Of a stretch of 64,000 bases of DNA, positions 1 through 11,841 are shown piece after piece; the first letter of the stretch is position 1; every line of letters begins with the position of its first letter. The stretch comes from Bigelowiella natans CCMP2755 (Eukaryota; Cercozoa; Chlorarachniophyceae). The notes below the pieces were generated by a model. That model did no database searches, had not been told where the DNA came from, and was given only the letters and a program-made list of their open reading frames with translations. The translations under genes were made by a program, and so were the position numbers. The DNA lies in assembly GCA_000320545.1 (NCBI GenBank), contig ADNK01002059.1:33501-97500 (forward strand), written 5' to 3'.

Positions 1-125
1 TCCCATTTCTCACACAAGAGCAGACGTCCTTATTCTGTATAGAGCAAGGTCCGGAGTGCGAACACGGCTGTGTATTGTGACAGATAATATTACATAGGTT
101 ATTTATGGTGATGGTAATGACGATC

Positions 126-157
<32 letters not shown>

Positions 158-218
158 AAAATTTAAGACAAAATTTGTTGGAAAAACATGGTCAACAAAT
201 CATTATCGGAAAGACCAT

Positions 219-258
<40 letters not shown>

Positions 259-675
259 ATGCTGCTACTACTAATGATCTAGTCTCTCTTTTTATTATCT
301 AATCAGGTAAAAAGAGAATAAGAATAAGAATTACGTGATTAATAGGGTACGATTAGACACACCACCACCACCATTACCACTTTGCTGTGGACAATGATGG
401 TGATGGTGATGATGACATTGGAATATTTATACTACGACGACTACTAATACTACTAGTATTATTACTACTACTACTACTACCTTAAACATCTTCGCAAGGC
501 TATGACCTAAGTCCCTGTGCGCTTGGTTCATCATTCGAATTGCCTTTATAGTTTTTCATGATTGTTATTATTATTATTATAAATATCGTCATTTTCGATC
601 CTTTTTAGTATTTCATAACTGTTGTTATTACTGTATCATCATTTTTATCATATTTGTATTTTACAGGAACGATAG

Positions 676-708
<33 letters not shown>

Positions 709-3196
709 TATCGTGCTCGTCCATTTTAATAAACCTTAAATAGAAATATTATATCTTTCTAGTTGATAAACATTATTGCATGAGAGATGAAGATTATGAG
801 GAACTTTGCTATGACTATGCATTACTATCTATATTGATGAATGTCTAGGAGCATCATGTGAAAGAAAGAAATAAAGTGAGAAAGACAGAAAAATATAGTA
901 GTGGTATCTATATTGATCTATGTCTAGTGGGAGCATCTTGTGAAAGAAAGAAGAAAGACAGAAAGATAGTAGTGTGGTATCATCTATCTAGGACTATCAT
1001 TGACAAGTAATAGTAACATTATCATTTATTGTTTTTATTATTACTATTATTATCATTAATATTTATTGTTATTATTACACCCTCTCTCAATGTGTTTTTA
1101 TTGTTATTATTGTTATTATTGTTATAATTATTATTTATTGTTATATTACCACTCTCTCAATGTTTTTTTTTCTTAAATTATTATTTATTGTTGTTATTAC
1201 ACTCTTATTTATTGTTGTTATTACACTCTCTCTCAACGTTCGCCTGGATTTTTTCTTCTTTATGGCTCTGGTTCTCTTCCTTTTTCTCTTGCCATTCATT
1301 CGTGAAGAAGAGGTAGTAGCAGTAGTAGTTGTTGTTGTTGTAGTAGTGGTAGAAGAAGAAGAAGATGCTGAAGATGACAACACAGAATGATGATGTGTGG
1401 TGGTGGTGGTAGTGGTGGGAGACTTTACTGGTCCTCTTCCACTTCCTCTTCTTCTTTGCTCAATAACGTGAACAACCTTAATGTAATCTCCATTCTTTCT
1501 GCTGCTACTGCTACTGGTGCTCCCACTAATGTTACTCCTACTACTACCACTGGTACTCCTACTACTTTTATAAACAGCAGCAGAAGGATCCAAATTTGTT
1601 GTTGTTGCTGCTTGTAACGACGACGATGATGCTTCTACTGCTGCTACCGTTTCATTATTAACAGCACGAAGATGAAGATGACGATGATGATGATGACTAG
1701 GATAGTGGCGATCCTGTATTTGTTGTTGTTGTTGTTGATGATGATGATGAGCATCATCATGAGCACAAGCAATGATAATATCTTGGCCGAGTTGCTCAAT
1801 GCAGGGGTCAGCTTGACGAATAGGATGATGCTGTATGTATTCCCACACCTTGTTTATCATCATCATCAACATCCATAACAACAACAACAACAACAACAAC
1901 AACAATCCATTACACAAATGATGATGACCTCCTCGCTTTACTTAGACAATAGAAAGAAAAATACTCCCCACTCACTACTACTACTACTACTACTGCTGCT
2001 GCTGCTACTACTACTTAGCACTACCTGTGAGCAAGTTCGTGTCCCGATAAGACTTGCAATTTTGCAGGGGTTTGCTCCACATATATAGCCCAGCGATGAA
2101 ATAAGAGACTGCACACAAACACACACACACACAAACACACACTTGATTGTTAAATTTATCATTTAGAGGTATAGCGTTGTCGCAGATAGATTACAAAAAC
2201 TATTACTACTACTATTACTACTACTTACTACTACCACTAATACTTCTCCTACTACCACTAATACTTCTACTAGTACTATTGTTGTTGTTGCTGCTGTTGC
2301 TGCTACATCAAAGATTCATTTGAAACTGTACTATGTATTTGAAAATTGTAAAAATAGATCTCTATCTACCAAATATATTCGCCATCATCATCATAGAATT
2401 TTAACTTTTGAAACTTAACAACGACTTATTATCATCGCTGTCTTCTTCGTTGCTGCAATTATTCAGCTGTCGTCATTCTCTTATTCCTCATGCCGCAATT
2501 ATTCAGCTGTCGCCATTCTCTTATTCCTCATGCCGCAATTATTCAACTGTCGTCATTCTCTTATTCCTCCTATCCCCCCTCCTCCTCTCTCCTACTATAG
2601 ATCTATTTACCTTCTCTTCTTTTGACCACGCAGTCCTTTTTTTGTTTTCCTCATCTCTGAGAGCGAGCAATCTCGATGAAGACCGAAGAGAAGAAGAAGA
2701 AGAAGAAGAAGATGGTGATGGCGGTAAGGAGGATGAGGTGGGACGTAGAGTGGTGGCAATAGTGGAAGTATTGCCATCCTTTGATGATGATGATAATGAT
2801 AGAAATGCGTTTCCTATATTGCCATGTGTTGTATAGCCATTATCATGACAATTCTCTGGCTGCCCTTTGTTTTTGTCTCCATGTTCTTCTTCCTCATCTT
2901 CGTTATCGTCTTCATCGCATTTATCGTCTACTGCTGCTGCTGGTCCATCTGCATAATAATAGTCAAGATAGTAGTAGTAGTAGTAGTTATAGTAGTAGTA
3001 GTAGTAGTTTAATAGTAGCTGTAGAGTAATAGCAACAGCAACGATCAGATGACATAGTAGCTGTAGAGTAATAGCAACAGCAACGATCAGATGACATTAA
3101 ATCCTTCTTTTAATTTCCTCCTCCTTTTCCCTTTTATGGGAGCAGCAGTTGTTTGCGATGATAAAAACAAAAAAAGAAGAAAAGATGAAGAAAAAC

Positions 3197-3229
<33 letters not shown>

Positions 3230-6200
3230 TACCTGTTCTTGAGCGTTTTTGCCGACGATGACGACGTAGTAGTAGTAGGAGCGCTGGTCCCTCAGGTAGA
3301 CGCTTTTCCTTCCAAACAGAATCTAGTCCAATATTCTGACGACGATTATGTTGTAAACAAGAAATGAGCATACTCGTTGATAAGTACCCACTTACTTCTT
3401 TATTTTATCTCCCATCACGTTCGTTCGTTTTTTTAAGAACATTCTTATCATACTGCATTTCCTATTATTATTATTTTTATTATTATTGTGTGTTATCATA
3501 ACACGTTTCCGTATCTGTGTTCCTCTTCTTACTATCATTATTATCATTATTATTATTATTATTATCATTGTTTCATCACACAATATTACCTGATGATTGA
3601 AGATATCTTCAGGAGCGTGCACATCTGGTACAATAGGATAATTGTTGCGAGATGTTGCCGATGATGATGACGACGACGATGCTGCTTCTGCTGCCGCTGA
3701 AGAAATGATACTACTCTCCCTTCGTTTGGACTTGTTCCTTTGCTGCCGAGTTGTTGTTCTCAGTTGATGCATCGTTCCGTGTAAGAATCTCCTCATTGTA
3801 AAAACGGCACATCCTCCACCACTGCTACAGTTGCCATTATTATTACTGCAACCACCTCCATTTACTGCTTTCATCTTAGAGGAAGAAGAAGTACCATTAT
3901 TTGAGTGGTAGGAATTATTCTTGTTTGTCCTTCTTGGAGCAACAGTAGGCAATGGAGGAGGCGGCGGAAGTGGGGCGTGAGGAATCAAAAGCTCTGCTCG
4001 AGGGAATTTTGACTGGATTTGATGGAGTGAGAGTTGTTGAGAATTTTGGACAAATCTAGGAAGTGTGTTCTTTGGAAGTGCCAAGAAGCAACTAGAACTA
4101 CATTTCTGATCTCCTATCCTGGCAGTAGTCAAATATTTCAAGATATATTATATTACAGATAACCAAATCGGCCGCATGTGCTGTTAGTCTAACAGTCACA
4201 TGATCAGCAATTTTGGCGACACACACACACACACACACACACGATGAACGCCATTCTTCGAATGATAATGATGATAATGATGATAATGATGATGATTTTG
4301 GTGGTGTAGGAGTCAGTGTGGTCTTCTACCTAGGGGTAGTTACATTTGATGATTTTGGTGGTGTAGGAGTCAGTGTGATAGATCTACCTTGGGGTAGTTA
4401 CGTTTGTGACCAGAGGAGTTGTTGTTCCGATGTTATGATCTTGCATGCCTATCGAGGACAGGGAGGAGGAGGAGGAGGAGGAGGAGGAGGAGGAGGAGGA
4501 TTAGCTGGTTGAGGAGGTAGGAAGGAGGTAGGAAGGAGGGCAGCAGAATCAATTTGACAGGCGATCCATCATGTGGCCAAATTCTCCAAAATTTGATGCA
4601 TCCAAAGATTGATGATATGTATAAGGAAAACACGATGAATGAGTCATCTAAGCAAGTAGCACCTGGACGACGAAATTCCAGCTTCGGATCCACTTGATTG
4701 GTTGGCGGCAATTTGCGTTTCCTGTCGAATAGACATGAAGATTAAAGCATGACTATAATAATACTACTGTGTTTCTAATTTGAATAAAGCTGCAGTTAAT
4801 GTTATGATTTCTCATAACTCAATTTGACAACATCCATCCCCACTTACTTTGATATACTTTAGTTACCTTGGATGCGAGTGGAGATGTGCTTGACAATGAT
4901 ACACATAGCATCTACGGCAGAACGTCCTGCGATATGAGTCCTGATGAATATCACGACGATAACAATTATATTAGCTTCGAAATCCGAACAAAAGTATTCA
5001 ATTTTGAAATAGTAGTGGTAATAAACATTAACTGTTAATGTGTTGAGAGTGGAATCTATGCCAGTGGCGCGCAATCGTGATTCCTCCTTTTTTTTCACAT
5101 CCCTGATCAGGTAGATAACTAATAAATGAAAGTATGATAATAGTTTCAATGGAAGATTATATTTCTTACTCTCTGGTCTTGCAAACTTTAAGAGCACACT
5201 TTCGGATCATTCTAAGATTGGCGGTGTAGTATTAGTAATTCGAAGTTATTATCGTCTGGTCTTGGAAGCAGGCAAAAATATGTATCATCAACCTCAATGA
5301 CTTTCCCAGATTATCTGATAACACATTCATGGTATTTTCTTTATCTCCATACTTGGACACTATGTCTTTTATGATGAATTCACTCCTTTCATCGTCTACT
5401 TCGCTTTCCTAAGCGTTTGAGAGGGATAATTGATGATGTTACAAGCCTTAATGTAATCACCAATCTCAAGATGTTACAAGCCTTAATGTAATCACCAATC
5501 TCAAATGCGATTTAAAACTAGTATGTAAGTAATTCCAGGCAGTGATGGCACCTCCGCAGGAGCGTCGTCAGAATATAGGTGATCATCTCGTTTCAAATCA
5601 TCATTCTCCCCGAAGTAAGGGCAATAGCGCCAGCGCTTCTCGTCTTCTTTTCTACAAGTGACGGTGACCAAAATGTGGTAACAGCAACCAATTCAAATTA
5701 TGGAAGAAGAGTATACTCCCTCGAATACACCATGACTACTGCTACTTAGATTTAGTTTCATACGGGATATTCTGTGATACTGTGACGTAAGCTCTTGCAT
5801 TCGGGATCGGTCCTGTCTTTCCTATGTTAATCCTGTTGACACAATCATTTTTTATATATGATATTGAACGACTGTCTTTCCTATGTTAATCCTGTTGACA
5901 CAATCATTTTTTATATATGATATTGAACGACTGTCCTGTATTTTTTTGATTATTTGTCAAGAAACCTTTTCGAGGAATGGGTGAAAGGGAGGTATGGAAC
6001 TGTTTGTCCGTGAAATAAGGCCTGCAGCTTCTATTGAGAAGGATTAGACAGATGCATGAGTGAATCATCATCATATTTAAAAATGAAAACCTAACATTTC
6101 GATTCTCCGTTAGATCCTGACGATTTCCCCAGGTAATAGCTGATGCTTGCCCAAATAGATCTTCTATGTAGCTGTAATTATCGCACGTAATGACAGATTA

Positions 6201-6318
6201 CGACTCGTTGCATGGAGGATCGTTTCGAAACTTACCGGTGATCCGCTTTTGCGATCTCCTCTCTAATTTCATCTGCGAACAGAGCATTATTTACCAACGT
6301 AACTTGCTTCAGCTCCAT
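1..6318 (-). CDS. E(z)/EZH-type Polycomb (PRC2) histone H3K27 methyltransferase, 3' end beyond window
   Basis: Sixteen exons join in one frame: 6318-6236, 6171-6091, 6021-5966, 5812-5746, 5651-5552, 5408-5302, 5211-5170, 5102-5033, 4940-4867, 4721-4663, 4110-3590, 3335-3233, 2948-2611, 2108-2025, 1848 to about 1225, and 67 to the left edge. All resolved junctions are GT-AG. The start ATG has an in-frame TAG nine bases upstream. About 803 residues lie before the last exon. EZH landmarks occur in order: NIPYE near residue 88, TFCRRCYVYHCQAHLH near 207, a C-x3-C segment after DQK, then CKIASLIGTRTCSQVWEY near 582 (EZH2 has a matching C-IA-LIGT-TC-QVYEF block), and the beginning of the CXC pre-SET region (PCSHSGPC) in the last exon. 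The catalytic SET domain is outside the window. Long Ser, Thr, His and Gln runs in ex11-15 come from microsatellites and are absent from animal EZH. By family the protein represses chromatin in the nucleus. The exon 15 donor is the least certain point. Confidence 0.88.
2463..2567. repeat. About 50-bp near-exact tandem repeat, two to three copies, in E(z) intron
   Basis: The words CAGCTGTCG(T/C)CATTCTCTTA and CATGCCGCAATTATTCA recur in direct repeats between exons 2948-2611 and 2108-2025. Confidence 0.8.
3003..3096. repeat. 42-bp exact tandem duplication in E(z) intron
   Basis: The unit AGTAGCTGTAGAGTAATAGC...GATCAGATGACAT occurs twice in direct succession, between the exons at 3335-3233 and 2948-2611. 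Confidence 0.85.
5813..5930. repeat. 59-bp exact tandem duplication spanning a splice acceptor
   Basis: Two copies of a 59-bp unit (5813-5871, 5872-5930) sit in E(z) intron 3. On the minus strand each ends in the same AAAGACAG acceptor, so exon 4 (from 5812) is preceded by a duplicate acceptor 59 bases upstream. Use of the upstream copy would shift the frame. Confidence 0.9.
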
Positions 6319-6833
6319 AAAGTGCTAGTAACTTAAGCAAAGTTTCGCAACTGATACAAACAGCTTTCCCGCCAAAATTTAGTGGAAAATTCACAACCTG
6401 TTAAGCTTTCCTCTGACAATCCAAGTGGAGAGTCTCTGTGCATCAATCAATGGAACACAGATGCCAAGTTGCTAAGAGCCTGGGATCGAAATTGGTTGAT
6501 TGCGTTTATCGTCAAGAGTCTGCACGTAATGACGCACGTCTGACCGATCAGTTCATTACACACGTTCGAATTGAAATGCGTCATGTAACATGATGTGAAA
6601 TAATGCATGCCATTTTACTCCTAAGTCTTCTAAAATTAAAGACTAAATCTAGAAATTACATAAGGCCGTCGTGTTAGTCTTTTAATGATTATCAACCTGC
6701 GTTGATAGTAAGATGTAAGAAACATGGTGTGGTTTTTATGTAAGCACATTGAACGAATGAAATACTATGCAATTTTACCTTCCGACAAAGGAAAACATTG
6801 TAAGCAGAACCGCGAACGTCCTGCAGCGAACTC
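6319..6833. promoter_or_regulatory. Divergent intergenic region between E(z) and NIPSNAP
   Basis: This 515-bp stretch separates two oppositely directed start codons, so it must hold both promoters. I see no obvious TATA box at a useful distance, no long ORF and no microsatellite, unlike most spacers here. Confidence 0.5.
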
Positions 6834-7700
6834 TTGATGAAGATGCTGCGACGAATTTGCTGGTGGCGTGCCTCCTCCTTCGAGAACACCTCACATTTTT
6901 CTAGCACTGCCAAAAGGGCTTTTACCACCTCGATTAATGATGCGAGCAGAGAATTCAAAATTTTTGAGATGCGTAAGTACTCCCTCAGGCCAGAACACGC
7001 TGCTCTTTACTGGAGCGAACTAAGTAAAGCTGGGGAAATTCGCCGTAAATTGTTACCCTTGCTACTGTTTTTGAAACCAGAGACTGGTGGAAAGTTGAAT
7101 GTTGCTACCCACCTTTACGGTTATAAAGACCATTCTGAACGGGATGGCCGAAGAGCTGCTGCAATGAACAGTCAAGAGTGGCTAAATTTTCTCTCGAGAA
7201 CCAAAAAATGCATCTCTGAAATGGAGTCAACAATCTATGTGGAGGCCACCGACTTACTAGAAAATTGTGGATTAGGAGGAGCTTCAAAATTTTCCACCCC
7301 GATTGGTGACAAAAGCATGGGTGTGTACGAGATGAGGAAATACCAGCTAAAGCTAGGCTACACGACAGTTCCCGAGTTTCTTGGTTATTATGGACAAGGT
7401 CTCCCATCAAAATTACAAGCAGACCCAGAAGCAGAATTAGTTACACTCCTCTACAGTGACATTGGACCGCTAAACGAGGTACGCCTAAATTTCATTGCAA
7501 CCTTCCTCTGTGTTAATTGTTTTCTGCCATAACAGGTGTATGAAATTTGGAGGCATGCCGATACGAGTGCGATGACAAGAAGTCGAGTGGCCGCACGAGA
7601 GGCAATTGAATGGAGAAAAAGCATAGCCAGCATAGCTGAATTAGCCATTGACTTTACCAATACAATTTACAAACCAGTTGGTGTTTCGAATTGGAAGTAA
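6834..7700 (+). CDS. NIPSNAP family mitochondrial protein
   Basis: Two exons, 6834-7478 and 7536-7700, are joined in phase across a 57-bp GT-AG intron to give 269 residues, near the usual NIPSNAP length. The N-terminus (Arg-rich, aromatic, Ser/Thr-rich, no acidic residue in the first 16) looks like a mitochondrial targeting peptide. Two copies of the family signature are present: FEMRKYSLRP near residue 44 and VYEMRKYQLKLG near 164, each beginning a dimeric alpha/beta-barrel-like domain. The C-terminus carries the usual VYEIWRH...R..A..... W pattern. NIPSNAP proteins are mitochondrial matrix or outer-membrane proteins linked in animals to mitophagy signalling; the exact role here is not visible. 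The gene is compact and has none of the repeat-coded inserts of its neighbours. Confidence 0.88.
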
Positions 7701-8616
7701 TTCATGCAAACACGTGCCAGTTTTCGCATGTGTCTAGACGCATCCATGATGACCATGCAAGCGCACATCGCACCTGCACGTAATGGTATCGTGAACACAA
7801 CTGAATAAGTATTGTTGTGTTCCAATACTGTGCGTGCGACACGATCGAATATAGGAATGAGCATCGTCGAGCAGCTACCCAGTACCATGTAGAGCAAGCA
7901 GATCTAGAGATGATGCAACATGCTGCCTACATGCACACAGAATGCCATGCCCAACGCACGCACTAGCGCAATGCATTGTGTGCTCAATGTGCAATGCTAG
8001 TGGAATGCATCACTGTGTCCGTGATGCGTTGCGACGCATGCACACTTCCATGAGTCAGTACGTTTAGCTGTGCCAGTTACATGCCTAGATGCGTGTGCGC
8101 ATGTTCGATCCGCCTGCACGTGCGTGCGTGTGTGAATGATGTCAGACAAGGCACAATCGCAGTAGCATGGCTCATTGACGGAGACAAAGAAATCTCTAGA
8201 TCTGTAAATCTAGAAATGGTGACGATGCATGACTCAGTCACATCATGCACGTACACGCACACCACTCGACCACCATGTCTACGCACCTCTCTAGCTCTAC
8301 TAGCTAGTCTAGACCTCTAGACCTAGCTAGCTAGGCACGTCACGACGTGCGTGCGCAAGATGCATGTGGATCATCACATCACACGTGCTGGTGCTGGGGT
8401 GAATGCCACACATCTGTGCACATGCTAGCACATCTAGACACGCGAAAGTGGCGCCATGCACCAGTGCTCAGTGCTGCTCTAGTCTAGTAGTGCTCTACTA
8501 GTCTACATCGTAGTCTAGCACATGCAGTGCTGTTCTCGCATGCGCACTAGAGCATGCTAGCATGCACTCCAGCACTCACGTGCATGATCAACTAGATCAA
8601 GTCACAGACACATGCA

Positions 8617-8651
<35 letters not shown>

Positions 8652-8754
8652 CCGTTGGGAGCAGAGTTGTCTACACATCGCGTGTGTGAGACGGGCTAGC
8701 GTGCTAGCGGGGGCCGAACAACCTGACAACTCAACTGTCAACCCCATCCGACGA
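7701..8754. other. TG/CA/CTAG-rich intergenic island
   Basis: No gene was recognised. The stretch is rich in GCATGC, TGCATG, CTAG and GTGCAC words, and has a (CA)n run at about 8618-8651. The composition matches the other repeat islands (14.4-16.8, 18.3-27.2, 38.1-39.7 and 48.7-50.4 kb) and differs sharply from the gene blocks. Confidence 0.6.
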
Positions 8755-9019
8755 ACTGGTGTATGTACACCAGTAATCATTGCATCGCTTTTCGAGTTGA
8801 CAAAAGCTCACATCGAGAAGGTGCTTGTTTAGCTGACTTGCAATGCAAACAGTGCACCAAATGTGCATCATTTTGCTAGGATCATGTAAACTTATTTGCA
8901 TGGTCTTAACCATTTGACACACAATGACCACGTTTTACATTCTTTTACGTACATCTATTGTGTGCTAGAATTTTAGCCGCGTTTAGCGACGCAATGATTA
9001 CTGGTGCATGTGCACCAGT
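8755..9019. mobile_element. 265-bp non-autonomous inverted-repeat element (MITE-like)
   Basis: The terminal inverted repeats are about 34 bp. The left end begins ACTGGTGTATGTACACCAGT and the right end is its imperfect reverse complement, ending CACCAGT; both continue through AATCATTGC-TCGCT. Each end is itself a small ACTGGTG...CACCAGT palindrome. The 5-bp flanks are identical: GACGA at 8750-8754 and at 9020-9024, read as a target-site duplication. There is no coding capacity. Several TIR mismatches are transitions at CG/TG/CA positions. The transposon superfamily is not identified. Confidence 0.75.
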
Positions 9020-9323
9020 GACGACCACCTCCAACAAACATTGCGCCACACAATTCACTTTGACGCCAAAAGGCTAGTCGATGAAGATGGACACTACGCG
9101 GACAAGTCCGTCTCAAAGTTGCTGGCACACGGTAAAATCTGCGATTTGACACACTCCTGCTACGAATGTTTTTGCATGGTTGGTTTCATTGAACATGAAA
9201 GAGGAACCACATGACACACATTTGATGATTTGTCGACATTGAATGGTTTCAATGATCAGCTACAGATTTCAGCAGCTGTCTGTCACACAAAGCGAGCCTG
9301 TGATTCTCAAGGCTCGCTCTGAT

Positions 9324-9656
9324 CTACGGCTTTTCATCCAGATAGTGGTGATTGTCGTGTTCAAAGGGCATGGCTGAGCCCACCGGTGCTTCCACCCAGC
9401 TCGTACCATTAGCTTGCTTGACGTGGGAGGCTATCAGCCACTTTTTCCCGTCACTTTCCACGACTTTGCCCTTCAGAGCGGCTCCGTCGCGGGGCCAGTC
9501 GTTGTTGGAAGCCAGAGTGTGGGTTTTGGTCGGATCCTGACGCCAAAACATGCCTGTGCAGCCCGCTCGGCGCTTCTTGAGACAATGCGTGGTGCCTGTG
9601 GGCTCCGCAGTCGAGTTTTCCTTCTTTTCTTGTTCCTTGGAAGACATTTGTCCCAT
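9324..9656 (-). CDS. Intronless 110-aa hypothetical protein
   Basis: An uninterrupted reading frame starts MGQMSSKEQEKK and ends in DEKP. The body is compact and non-repetitive, with a patterned region (GMFWRQDPTKT, NNDWPRDGAALKG, SDGKKWLIASHVKQ, then W-E-APVGSAMPFE) that looks like a small beta-rich, SH3-like domain. I have a weak impression that similar short W-rich proteins occur in algae, but I cannot name the family. It lacks introns and lies inside a repeat island, so it could be a retrocopy or a transposon passenger. No target duplication or poly(A) tract was found. Confidence 0.5.
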   Translation of the reverse strand: MGQMSSKEQEKKENSTAEPTGTTHCLKKRRAGCTGMFWRQDPTKTHTLASNNDWPRDGAALKGKVVESDGKKWLIASHVKQANGTSWVEAPVGSAMPFEHDNHHYLDEKP

Positions 9657-9989
9657 GCAGAGTCGACCCTTTAGTCACGGTCAGTAGAGGCAGGGATGTG
9701 AGATGTGAAAGGAAGGAGGTCGAGCAAGGAAGCAGTTCTCAGCAACACAATTGACGAACAATTCCAGGACGATGAGAAACATCCAAATCAGACATCAAAT
9801 CATGTGTTGTCGTCCTGCACAATTTCAATGCGTTTCCGCGCAAGGACTGTGAGTTGTCGTCAGACTGAAATGACACGACATTTTGCGTCCCAAAGTGCAT
9901 GTTGTTTCGCAACAACGACATGTGTCGCATGCGAGTACACATCACCATCACTAAACTAAAAGTCATTGCAGAAATCAGCGAGGTCCATC

Positions 9990-10430
9990 ATTGCTCTCAT
10001 TTGGATGCTGCGAGGGATGCATTCTCTCGAGTGTCAGGGTGGCCCTGGGTCCTGGCTCCTCCTTTTTTCGTGGCTCCGACTCCAGTGATACTGAAGTCCC
10101 ATTGGGTGCCCCCTCGGACGACCCCTCCGTGGACCGTCGAAGTGCAGCCTTCAGGAAGTTCTTGCTTGGAGTGGGTGCCCATCGTCGACGCCACACTGCT
10201 GGTGGCCAAATTGTTCCACAATGTGCGTCTGTTAGCTAATTGCAATGGTCAGGTTGCCAAATTCAAAAACCTGCTGGTCTCACCAGCTAGACCTCACTGA
10301 AGCTAATTCGAGGCACTGCGTTTCGCACACTGCAAGTCCAGAAGCTGAGTGTCTTGCAACGCTGGAACGTTTTGGAAGTGTGGTTCGTCACCATTGTTCG
10401 TTGTTCATTGTTCAGTGAATTGACAATTTG
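9990..10430 (+). repeat. Composite dispersed repeat, copy A
   Basis: The left part (about 10060-10215) reads as a degenerate peptide with SDSSDTEVPLGAPSDD, then AFRKFLLGVGAHRRR. The right part (about 10290-10430) is one unit containing CGAGGCACTGCGTTTCGCAC, TGCAAG, GTCTTGCAACG and repeated CATTGTT words. The same two parts in the same order, inverted, occur at 15740-16590, where the right-hand unit is repeated five times. Confidence 0.7.
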
Positions 10431-11255
10431 CCATCCCTGGCTTCTGTCGTGTCACTTCGGACCACTGGCTGCAAATGGCGCATTGTGCAACAAGAGCATC
10501 AATGGGAATTCTGGATTTTGCAATGCCAGAATGCATGCTCTTCTTCACTCCCAAAGTCACCCGTGAAGCAGGACCCACACAGAATTGCTGTGTCCATTGT
10601 GTAGCAGCACTAGAGCAGAGAAAGCCATCCATGAATGTCCTTTGCGTGCATGTTGTGCTAGTGTGCCTAGTGAGCGCACGTCGTGTGCGCGACGTGATCG
10701 ACTGGCAAAGATGCCAAACACATGCGTTGCAAATGCAGGGGACGCTGCAGTTCTAGAGTTGCACCAAGGGTGCGTCCATACGTGCAGCGGTCATGCAAGC
10801 GAGACTTTTTCGCCGTCGGAACAATGAATGTGATGAGCCAAAAGTTCTAGGTGTTGCACATCTAGAACTATATTTGCAATTCTAGAAGTGCATGATGCAC
10901 AGCCAATTTAAGCCCGAGCCCGCGAAAAATGATAATCGTAAGCTTTGCTTTTGTTAACTACGAACATAAGTCATCTCTCTTATTGAATCTTAGACACGTT
11001 TTAAGGGGGAAATGTGTAAAATTCTACTATTACGAGTGCAGGACTAAGAAAATACACGAAATTCTAAGATGTCGCAACAATACTTTGATCTTTTAGATTG
11101 AAACTAGACGATATCATATCGCTGACAAACTCAATCATGATGCTTCCAGTAGCATTTTTTGATAATGTAAATCAATCTCTTGCTTTCCTTTCTTCTCCCT
11201 AAATACCACATTCCCACTTCAAGAACATAGTATCACAACAAAGATACAAATATTC
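10431..11255. other. Intergenic, no gene seen
   Basis: The first half continues the TG/CA-rich repeat island. From about 10930 the sequence becomes AT-rich and is the likely 3' flank of the minus-strand coiled-coil gene. No supported coding or RNA feature. Confidence 0.5.
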
Positions 11256-11755
11256 TTACATTTCGCGAATTTGCTGAGCAATATTTTTCAGATGTAGAGT
11301 AGATTCCTCAATAAATCTTTCCCGCCTATCTCGCATTTTGCTTGACTTTTGAAGTTGAGCTTCTGCATCCGCGAGAGCATTCTCGACTAGAAGGAGGATG
11401 TTGTTACAGGCAAGTATTATAACTGCAAACATTTACACATTGCAAGTACCATACGCTCCAAGTTTGCTTTCCTTCATTCTTTTATCGCATGATGGTATTA
11501 AAGCCCGATCTACAACCTATGACCAAATTTAGATTCTACTGAATATAGTTACTACTATTCTAAGTTCTCATTACGTTTGAGATCTCAAAAATCTCGTCTA
11601 GAGCCCTTTCCATTTCGTTTGTTGTGCCCTGATTTGTAACGTATTAATTTCATCAATTTTGAGGTTTTGAATGTAAAACTTCATCAGAAAGTGACACAAT
11701 TTAACCCCCTTCCTCTCCCATCTCTAAAATGGATTAGGTATGAGTAATATTGTAT

Positions 11756-11788
<33 letters not shown>

Positions 11789-11805
11789 TGATGTATGCAT
11801 TAATT

Positions 11806-11841
<36 letters not shown>

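Noticed and set aside
105-302. Open frames coding Met, Ser, His, Leu, Ile, Val or Asn runs (for example 105-302, 2408-3029, 33402-33840, 35518-35910, 54310-54702)
   Set aside because: They are translations of (ATG)n, (TCA)n, (TAG)n and similar microsatellites, on both strands, with no domain or splice support.
6236-6318. Shared origin of the E(z) N-terminus (LFADEIREEIAK) and PhyH-like exon 2 (LFADNHILAIREEIAK)
   Set aside because: The match is short, needs a 12-base gap, and both families have helical Glu-rich segments here. Probably chance, though the nucleotide similarity is curious.
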